From NCBI GenBank assembly GCA_905203795.1, contig CAJKXG010000001.1:1-19697 (forward strand): DNA of 19,697 bases, written 5' to 3'. The position numbers and the translations under genes were made by a program. Position 1 is the first letter of the stretch, and each line of letters begins with the position of its first letter. This document shows positions 13,879-19,697 of the stretch, one piece after another. The DNA comes from an uncultured Oscillospiraceae bacterium. GTDB taxonomy: Bacteria; Bacillota; Clostridia; Oscillospirales; Acutalibacteraceae. The notes beneath the pieces are model-generated. The model saw only the letters and a list, made by a program, of their open reading frames with translations, was not told the DNA's origin and did not search any database.

Positions 13879-14083
13879 GCGTGACGATACATTTGGCGTT
13901 TCACAAGATCATGGGATATCTGGATACATTCACGAAAACGGAGAAAAAACAGCCTGCCGTCGAGAATTCTTCCACAAAAATTTGCGGCGATTTTTCGGTT
14001 TTCGCGGACGATTTATGCGTATGAAACGTGTCTGTATTTGTCGGAAATTTCAAAAAATACGGGGCACGTGGCTTGTGTTTTTA
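13879..14083. other. A+T-rich intergenic stretch without a supported gene
   Basis: The whole gap between the hydrogenase and the dockerin gene is 13830-14185 (356 nt). Apart from the terminator on its left and the promoter on its right, I see no gene. The frames of 60-80 codons here have no ribosome binding site, run into the dockerin leader and resemble nothing I know. Base composition is clearly more A+T-rich than in the flanking genes. Confidence 0.6.
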
Positions 14084-14112
14084 TTGACATCGTTTAAAGA
14101 ATGTGGTATGGT
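14084..14112 (+). promoter_or_regulatory. Predicted sigma-A promoter of the dockerin gene
   Basis: A consensus TTGACA (14084-14089) and TATGGT (14107-14112) are 17 nt apart, with an extended -10 (TGTGG before TATGGT). The leader would be about 65 nt. It contains a small GACCGC/GCGGTC inverted repeat (14125-14138), which is too short to name. Confidence 0.7.
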
Positions 14113-14185
14113 ATAAACGTGTTGCGACCGCGAGCGGTCACTGCACTAAGAAAATTGCAAGTAGAAAAAAGGAAGGTGTGTTCGT

Positions 14186-17100
14186 ATGAAGCGATGGCTG
14201 GCTTTGCTGCTGACGTGTTTACTGACCGTGCCGTTTTCGCTGCTCCCGCAAATGGTGAGCGCCGAAAGCGACCGCGTATTGGCGGATACGACCTACACAG
14301 TGGCGCTTAAGAAAACCATCCCGAACAGCGGATTGCTGGTTTCCAACGGCAAAAAGTTTACTGCCGTGGACCTGTCCGCGTACGACATGAGTAAATTGGC
14401 ACTGGAAATGGATGTTCTCTATAACGGGGATGTCGATGGTGTTAAGCAAGCAGCCGGTGCTACCGTGGAGCTGACCAGCTCCGGCGAATCCGGCAAACAA
14501 TCCCTCACATGGTCCGCTGCCGACTGGGATTGGAAGAAAAACGAATGGTTCCGTGTGAGCATGCCGCTTGATCAAGCGGTCAATAGCGACTTCAATCTTG
14601 CTCGTGTGAACTATGTCCGTCTGGCGATCATCGGTCTGCCGGACGCGATGAAGGGCAAGCAGGTGACGTTCCGCGTGTGCAACGTGCGTGTGGTGGATAC
14701 CACCGTCGCTGCTCCGGCGGACGATCGCATCGGTGACGGCACACCGCCCGAGCTGATCCCCAACTGGCAGATCGTGGAGAGCGAGTATCCCACGAATGAG
14801 TTGGTGGTCGCCGGTTTCGATCTGAGCGATTTTATGCAGCCGAACACCGACGAGGATGCGACGACGCTGATCCAGTCGCTGCTCGATAAGCTGTTTGAAG
14901 TGGGCGGCGGCACGCTGTATATTCCGGAGGGCGAATACGTCCTGAAGGGCAAGCTGTTGTTGCAGGAGGGCGTGACGATCAGCGGTGACTGGCGCGCGCC
15001 GACTGCCGAAAATCCGCAAGCGACCGGCACGATCCTGAAGGCGTATTACGGTCGCGGTATGACGGAAGATACAACCGGCAATACCTCCAATGCCTTCATC
15101 ACCCTCAGCCCGAACTCCAGTGTGGAGAATCTGACCATCTGGTATCCGGAGCAGGATCCGGAGAATATTGTGCCGTATCCGGTGTCCATCCTGCTGTATG
15201 ACCCGACCAGCTGGGGCAAGGACTATACGCATGTGCGCAACATGACGTTCATCAACTCCTATAAAGCGGTCAAGCAAGGTCCGGAGGGCAGCGGTTGCCC
15301 GAATATCCACAATGTCTACGGCACGCCGTTGTATAACGGCGCACAACTGGACGGCATCGCGGACGTGGGTCGTTTTGATTACATGTTCTTCTCGCCGTTC
15401 TACTGGGAGAACTGCGGTCTGCCGGGCGCACCGACCACCGATGCCGCGAAAAAGGCGCTTGAGGATTACCTCATCAAAAACGCCACCGGCATTATGGTGC
15501 AGCGCGTGGACTGGTCGTATTTCGCGTTCTCGCGTGTGGAAGGCTACCTGAACGGTATGTATTTTGCCGAGTCGGTGCATTCGCCCGGTTCGTACTCCAA
15601 CGGTCAGTGCTATGACATGACCTTTGTGAACTGCGACACCGGTATTCTGTTTGAGGGTATCGCGAACGCCGGCGAGCTGTTTGCCAAGATCAATATTGAC
15701 AATTGCCGCATCGGTATCCGCGACTATTATCACAAGGATATCGCGGTCGGCAACATGGAGCTCAGCTATATCACCATCGACGCGACCGAAACAGCGATCT
15801 GGCATCAGGGCACCAACCGTATGATCTTCTTTGAGACCACGGTGGAAAACGGCGATGTCATTTCGGAGCATGGTCCGTTGGTGATGTCCGCCTGCGATTT
15901 CAAGACGGCAGCGCCGCAGATCACGCTGCCCATCGGTGCGACCGGCGGCATCTTCCACGGCAACACCGCGGAAGGCGATTTCAAGGTATCCAATCCGGGT
16001 CTTGCACCTGTTACCATCGACGAAAAGCCTCTCAAAACGCCCGATATCGATTTCCTGACGGCGGAGCAGGCGGAGGATAAGTTCAGCAAACCGGCGCGCA
16101 ATGTGCTGTATCTGGCGGATCTGGATGCGACGCAGAAAACCGATGTGACGGCGGCGTTGCAGGAACTGCTGGATAAAGCCGGCAAAGAAGGCGGCGGCGT
16201 GGTGTTTATCCCCGGCGGTCGCTATCGTATGGATGGCAGCGTGACTGTCCCGAGCGGCGTGGAACTGCGCGGCGCGGTCAATGTGGGTCGCAACCCCTTC
16301 AAAACGGGCACGATCCTCGAAGTATACGGCAAGACGGGCGACCCGACGGTGGTGCTGAGCGCCAACAGCGGTGCGGTCGGTCTGGTGTTCGATTATCCCG
16401 TGCAGGGCAACTCTATTGACGATTTGGAAGAATACCCCTATGCGCTGCAAGGTCGCGGCGAAAATGTCTATATGATCAATATCGCCCTGCGCAACGCCTA
16501 CAACGGCATCGACCTGATGACCTACCGCTGCGATAACCACTATGTGCGGTACATGGCGGGCTTCTGCTTCAACAACGCCATCAAGATCGGCGGCGGTTCG
16601 AAGAACGGCGTCGTTTCCAACTATCAGATGAACTCCAGCGCGTGGCTGAACGGTGCGGAGAGCAAGTACGGTTCTTGGGAGAATTCGCCGCGCGAAGTGG
16701 GCGACGGCAGCAATCCGGACGCGGTGTCCTCGATGCAAAAGGCGACGGAACTGCGCGACCTGCTGGTGCAGAAGAACTGCCATAGCCTGATCGTCGGCGA
16801 CGTCACCGATCAGATCCTGTACGACAACTTCACGTATATCGGCGCGCGCGGCGCGATCTTTGTCGAAGAAAACGGCAAGGGCGCCAGCGGCTGGAACGTC
16901 GGTAACGCCTACGACTACACCACGACCGGCATTGAAATCCAGGCTCTGGATGATATGGATTTCATCAATGTGCAGATCGTGAGCTATAACTACACTGCGA
17001 ATTTCGGCAGCGATGTGATTCATCAGATCTACACCAATGAGAAATTTGATGGCGAAGTCAACTTTGTCAACGTTGCCTGCTGGGCACAGCCGACCAGCTT

Positions 17101-18298
17101 TGTCCGTGTAGACGGCGGTAAGGTGAACATCTACAACAGCAACTACGATTCGCGCACCAAGAGCAACGCGTTTATGAGCGTCAAGGACGGCGCAACGCTG
17201 TATATGCAAAACGGCGCGCTGTACAGCTCCGGTCTCAAGCTGCTGATGACAGAGGACAGCGCTCATGATGCGCTGACCATGAACGGCTTCTATTATGAGA
17301 ACACGATGAGTGACATGTCCGACATCGAGGGCTTTACCAGCAACCAAAAGCGTCTGACCGCATGGAATGTGCCGACGAACGCGGTGATCGATCCCGAAGC
17401 GACCATGATCTTTACCGAGACCTTCGACGATTATCCCGTGCAGGAGGAGCCGGTGAACGGCGTCAATAACGCGTTTGGTTCGCAGGGCTCTTTCTCCAAG
17501 ACGTCTGCGCCGGATGCGGGCGTCAATGTGACGCTGGTGCGTACCGGCTCGCAGTTTGCGGCCCGTCTGTACATGACGGCTGATAAATCCAGCGTGTCGA
17601 TGAACAACGATACCATCGTGCTGGACAGCGGTTCGGCGGATTCGCTGTATCACTTTGAGACGCGTGTGAACATCGGCTCCATGTGCAGCGGCGAATATTC
17701 GCAGTTCTATATCGCGGCGTACAATATTGCCGGCACGATCGCGCGCGAACCGATGCAGCTCGTGGTGTTCAACGGCAAAAACGAGGTGCAAGTGGACGGC
17801 AAAACGCTGACCACTTGGGAAAAGAACACATGGTATCGTGTGGGTATCGAAATCGACCTGCGTGATCAGAAGCATAAGACCTATCGCGTGTATCTCTTTG
17901 ATGACGAGTACAACGTGATCGCGATCAGCGGACTGGCAGCTTTCGATGAAGGCTATCAGGACAACGACGGCGGTGTGGGTCACTTCTCCTTCGAGGGTCT
18001 GGCGGACAGTGCCGCCGCGTCCAATGAAACGATTACGGCGATGGTGGAATACTGCTACATCTCCGGTCGTGACCAAAGCTCCTTCCCGCAAGCTCCGGAC
18101 GATGGTAAGAGGGGCGATGTGAACGGAGACGGTTCGGTGGACAGCTCGGATGCCCGTATGATCCTGCAAGCCTCCGTCAATAAGATCACGCTGACAGACA
18201 GCCAGCAGACCGTGGCGGATGTGAACGGTGACCAGACGATCGACAGCTCGGATGCCCGTATGGTGCTGCAAGCGGCGGTCGGTAAGATCACACTGTAA
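14186..18298 (+). CDS. Secreted multidomain protein with two tandem pectate-lyase-like beta-helix modules and a type I dockerin
   Basis: This 1370-residue extracellular protein probably acts on or binds plant polysaccharide. A signal peptide is clear: KR, a hydrophobic core, then cleavage after VSA near residue 26. Residues about 30-178 form a beta-rich, carbohydrate-binding-like module. Two beta-helix modules follow, each opening with a pectate-lyase-3 type signature: DATTLIQSLLDK then GGGTLYIPEGEYVL (from about 222), and DVTAALQELLDK then GGGVVFIPGGRYRM (from about 648). Two such modules in tandem recall GH55 glucanases, but I cannot place a catalytic residue, so activity is unproven. About 1075-1292 looks like a LamG/concanavalin-type fold. 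A dockerin covers 1310-1370. AAGGAAGG (14169-14176) is 9 nt before ATG 14186. Promoter and terminator flank it, so it is monocistronic. The dockerin implies anchoring to a cohesin scaffold encoded elsewhere. Confidence 0.85.
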   Translation: MKRWLALLLTCLLTVPFSLLPQMVSAESDRVLADTTYTVALKKTIPNSGLLVSNGKKFTAVDLSAYDMSKLALEMDVLYNGDVDGVKQAAGATVELTSSGESGKQSLTWSAADWDWKKNEWFRVSMPLDQAVNSDFNLARVNYVRLAIIGLPDAMKGKQVTFRVCNVRVVDTTVAAPADDRIGDGTPPELIPNWQIVESEYPTNELVVAGFDLSDFMQPNTDEDATTLIQSLLDKLFEVGGGTLYIPEGEYVLKGKLLLQEGVTISGDWRAPTAENPQATGTILKAYYGRGMTEDTTGNTSNAFITLSPNSSVENLTIWYPEQDPENIVPYPVSILLYDPTSWGKDYTHVRNMTFINSYKAVKQGPEGSGCPNIHNVYGTPLYNGAQLDGIADVGRFDYMFFSPFYWENCGLPGAPTTDAAKKALEDYLIKNATGIMVQRVDWSYFAFSRVEGYLNGMYFAESVHSPGSYSNGQCYDMTFVNCDTGILFEGIANAGELFAKINIDNCRIGIRDYYHKDIAVGNMELSYITIDATETAIWHQGTNRMIFFETTVENGDVISEHGPLVMSACDFKTAAPQITLPIGATGGIFHGNTAEGDFKVSNPGLAPVTIDEKPLKTPDIDFLTAEQAEDKFSKPARNVLYLADLDATQKTDVTAALQELLDKAGKEGGGVVFIPGGRYRMDGSVTVPSGVELRGAVNVGRNPFKTGTILEVYGKTGDPTVVLSANSGAVGLVFDYPVQGNSIDDLEEYPYALQGRGENVYMINIALRNAYNGIDLMTYRCDNHYVRYMAGFCFNNAIKIGGGSKNGVVSNYQMNSSAWLNGAESKYGSWENSPREVGDGSNPDAVSSMQKATELRDLLVQKNCHSLIVGDVTDQILYDNFTYIGARGAIFVEENGKGASGWNVGNAYDYTTTGIEIQALDDMDFINVQIVSYNYTANFGSDVIHQIYTNEKFDGEVNFVNVACWAQPTSFVRVDGGKVNIYNSNYDSRTKSNAFMSVKDGATLYMQNGALYSSGLKLLMTEDSAHDALTMNGFYYENTMSDMSDIEGFTSNQKRLTAWNVPTNAVIDPEATMIFTETFDDYPVQEEPVNGVNNAFGSQGSFSKTSAPDAGVNVTLVRTGSQFAARLYMTADKSSVSMNNDTIVLDSGSADSLYHFETRVNIGSMCSGEYSQFYIAAYNIAGTIAREPMQLVVFNGKNEVQVDGKTLTTWEKNTWYRVGIEIDLRDQKHKTYRVYLFDDEYNVIAISGLAAFDEGYQDNDGGVGHFSFEGLADSAAASNETITAMVEYCYISGRDQSSFPQAPDDGKRGDVNGDGSVDSSDARMILQASVNKITLTDSQQTVADVNGDQTIDSSDARMVLQAAVGKITL
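18113..18295 (+). repeat. Dockerin duplicated calcium-binding segment
   Basis: This encodes two F-hand half-repeats, DVNGDGSVDSSDARMILQA and DVNGDQTIDSSDARMVLQA, each followed by xxVxKITL. Calcium ligands fall at positions 1, 3, 5, 9 and 12 of each loop. The DNA of the two SSDAR regions is identical over 21 bases, so the duplication is recent or kept uniform. Confidence 0.9.
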
Positions 18299-18310
18299 AC
18301 CGATATCTGT

Positions 18311-18348
18311 AAACGCCCTCGCGTGTATCTCGCACGCGAGGGCGTTTT
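18311..18348 (+). terminator. Rho-independent terminator of the dockerin gene
   Basis: A perfect 15-bp stem (18311-18325 with 18333-18347) has a 7-nt loop and ends in TTTT (18345-18348). It starts 13 nt after the stop codon. Confidence 0.92.
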
Positions 18349-18387
18349 GCGGTTGTGACCTTTGTTTGCAACATAGGCAATATGGAC

Positions 18388-18417
18388 TTGCGATGATGCG
18401 GTATTCTGTGGTATACT
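18388..18417 (+). promoter_or_regulatory. Predicted sigma-A promoter for the PHP-domain gene
   Basis: TTGCGA (18388-18393) and TATACT (18412-18417) are 18 nt apart, with an extended -10 (TGTGG before TATACT). It lies between the dockerin terminator and the PHP gene start at 18459. Confidence 0.65.
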
Positions 18418-18458
18418 GTAATACACCGGACAAAAAGACGATAAAAGGACTGAGGTTC

Positions 18459-19142
18459 ATGGGTTTGATCTGTTGGGAAGCGCATGCGCACACGAGCGAG
18501 TGCAGCCCTTGCGGGCAGGTGCCGGCCAAAACGCTGGCGGAGTGGTATATTCAGGAAGGCTACGGCGGCGTGATCGTGACCAATCACCTGTCGGACTACG
18601 GGTTTTCCTATGTGCGGGAGAAATCGTGGCAGGAGCAGGTGCTTTGGTATTACAACGGCTATCAGATGGTGCGCGATGCGGCGGGCGATCGGATGCAGGT
18701 GTTGTTCGGCGCGGAGATCAATTTCCGCGGCGACCCCAACGATTACCTCGTGTACGGCATGACGGTGGAATGGCTGCTGGCACATCCGGAATTGCTGGAT
18801 ATGGGCGTCCGCGCCTTTTCCGAGGAAGCGCGGCGCAACGGCTGGCTGCTGTATCAGGCGCATCCCTTCCGCAATAATATGCGCATCGTTGAGCCGGCGC
18901 TGTTGGACGGCATCGAAGTGTTCAACGGCAATATGCGGCACGATTCCCGCAACTTTATCGCGGCGCAGTGGGCGGCGCGATACGGGTTGCTGACTATCGG
19001 CGGCTCAGATTTTCACGAAGAGGAAGACACCGCACGCGGCGGCTTTTTCACCGGCTGCGACATCACGGATAACCGCACGCTGATCGAAGCGCTGCGGCAG
19101 CCTGTCATCATCAAAACGAGTGCGGAGAAATTTGGATTATGA
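18459..19142 (+). CDS. PHP-domain metal-dependent phosphoesterase
   Basis: This 227-residue cytoplasmic protein is of the PHP (polymerase and histidinol phosphatase) superfamily. Metal-ligand motifs occur in the expected order: HAHTSECS (H9, H11), VTNH (H43), GAEINF (E86), QAHPFR (H135) and GGSDFH (D184, H186). The start is ATG 18459, with AAAAGGA (18443-18449) 9 nt upstream; the longer frame from 18228 would run back through the dockerin gene and its terminator and is not credible. Relatives hydrolyse small phosphoesters or nucleotides, and the substrate is not predictable here. The stop overlaps the start of the next gene (ATGA at 19139-19142), so the two are translationally coupled, a hint that the role may be RNA or nucleotide related. 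Confidence 0.88.
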   Translation: MGLICWEAHAHTSECSPCGQVPAKTLAEWYIQEGYGGVIVTNHLSDYGFSYVREKSWQEQVLWYYNGYQMVRDAAGDRMQVLFGAEINFRGDPNDYLVYGMTVEWLLAHPELLDMGVRAFSEEARRNGWLLYQAHPFRNNMRIVEPALLDGIEVFNGNMRHDSRNFIAAQWAARYGLLTIGGSDFHEEEDTARGGFFTGCDITDNRTLIEALRQPVIIKTSAEKFGL

Positions 19143-19697
19143 GTGAACATTTGCAATTTGCCGCCCCCTGTCTGTTTGGCGTGGAGGGGATACTGGGCGA
19201 TGAACTGCGGCGCATGGGCGCGGCGGATGTACGCCCGCAAAACGGACGGGTGCTGTTTGCCGGCGATCTGTCCATGATGGCGCGCGCCAATATCCGTTCC
19301 CGCTATGCGGAGCGCATCCAACTGCACATGGGCAGCTTCACCGCCGCCACCTTCGACGCGCTGTTTGAGGGGGTGCGCGCGTTGCCGTGGGAGCGGTGGA
19401 TCGGCGTCAACGATCGGTTTCCCGTCAAGGGCTGGTCGCTGAACTCCGCCCTGCACAGCATCCCCGATTGCCAGTCCATCATCAAAAAAGCCGTGGTAGA
19501 GCGGCTCAAGGCGCATTACGGCGTATCGTGGTTTGAGGAAAGCGGCGCGCTGTTTCAGATTCAGTTCACCATCCTCAAGGACGAGGTGACGCTGCTGATC
19601 GACACCAGCGGCGCGGGGCTGCACAAGCGCGGATATCGCGCCAACGCGGGCGGCGCGCCGATCAAGGAGACGCTCGCCGCCGCCATCGGCGATGTGA
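19139..19697 (+). CDS. RlmL/YpsC-type 23S rRNA guanine-N2 methyltransferase, 3' end cut off
   Basis: The first 186 residues are visible and the frame is open at the right edge; family members are about 370-390 long. The N-terminal ferredoxin-like and THUMP RNA-binding region is recognisable: LQFAAPCLFGVEGILGDELRR at the start, the IRSRYAERI stretch, and DTSGAGLHKRGYR followed by PIKETLAAA, which is the junction to the Rossmann methyltransferase domain. The SAM-binding and catalytic motifs lie beyond the window. ATG 19139 overlaps the TGA of the PHP gene by 4 nt. By family, the product probably makes an m2G in 23S rRNA (the RlmL-type site). The exact target in this lineage is not certain. Confidence 0.92.
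   Translation, partial: MSEHLQFAAPCLFGVEGILGDELRRMGAADVRPQNGRVLFAGDLSMMARANIRSRYAERIQLHMGSFTAATFDALFEGVRALPWERWIGVNDRFPVKGWSLNSALHSIPDCQSIIKKAVVERLKAHYGVSWFEESGALFQIQFTILKDEVTLLIDTSGAGLHKRGYRANAGGAPIKETLAAAIGDV

Noticed and set aside
9841..13904. Long minus-strand frames opposite the hydrogenase and phosphatase genes
   Set aside because: All lie opposite well-supported genes, have low-complexity His/Arg-rich products and no plausible starts or promoters.
13839..14116. Small coding frames in the gap after the catalytic hydrogenase gene
   Set aside because: They have no ribosome binding sites, overlap the terminator or the next promoter, and have no recognisable product.
18228..18458. Upstream extension of the PHP-domain gene
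   Set aside because: The extension would begin inside the dockerin coding sequence and run through its terminator and the PHP promoter. ATG 18459 has a proper ribosome binding site and starts right at the conserved domain.
14219..18529. A 1436-codon open frame on the minus strand across the dockerin gene
   Set aside because: It has the same cause: high third-position G+C leaves the antisense frame open. It is His/Arg/Val-rich, has no ribosome binding site and spans a terminator hairpin.
1..19697. CRISPR array, insertion sequence, prophage or attachment site
   Set aside because: No regularly spaced repeats, transposase or integrase frames, or duplicated tRNA 3' end were seen.

Overview
The window looks like chromosomal DNA of a spore-forming, fermentative, plant-fibre-associated anaerobe of the class Clostridia, most plausibly Oscillospiraceae/Ruminococcaceae. 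The evidence is the sporulation genes spmA and spmB, a SpoVB-type flippase next to mazG, hup and rqcP as in other Firmicutes, a bifunctional AdhE, two different [FeFe] hydrogenases, and a secreted protein ending in a type I dockerin. All genes lie on the + strand. No CRISPR array, insertion sequence or phage gene was seen.

Layout. 1-3110 is a conserved housekeeping block: the 3' end of a MurJ/SpoVB-like flippase, mazG, the HU gene hup and the S4-domain gene rqcP. A tRNA-Leu(UAG) with its own promoter and terminator follows (3143-3333). Next is a solo AraC-type regulator with a GyrI-like ligand domain (3524-4402), then the spore maturation pair spmA-spmB (4578-5679), whose reading frames overlap by 86 bases.

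The core is 5757-13878. A strong promoter with a Rex-like operator at the predicted transcription start leads into adhE. Five more co-directional genes follow with no visible terminator between them: an APH/choline-kinase-fold kinase, a thioredoxin-like [2Fe-2S] ferredoxin, a sensory-type [FeFe] hydrogenase carrying a PAS domain (HsfB/HydS type), a SpoIIE/PP2C-type phosphatase with an extra C-terminal domain, and a group B-type [FeFe] hydrogenase. A perfect 12-bp hairpin terminator closes the unit. My reading is that this is a redox-controlled module: NADH disposal to ethanol by AdhE, H2 chemistry by the catalytic hydrogenase, and a hydrogenase-like sensor that probably signals through the phosphatase. 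The hydrogenase maturases HydE, HydF and HydG are not in the window.

13879-14083 holds no gene I can support. It is followed by a monocistronic gene (14186-18298) for a 1370-residue secreted protein with two tandem beta-helix modules and a C-terminal dockerin, flanked by its own promoter and terminator. The window ends with a promoter, a PHP-domain phosphoesterase gene and the overlapping start of an RlmL/YpsC-type rRNA methyltransferase gene cut by the window edge.

Four promoters (1555, 3143, 14084, 18388) fit a sigma-A pattern with 17-18 nt spacers. Three of them share the extended -10 element TGTGGTA. All functional statements are from reading the sequence and family knowledge; no database search was run.
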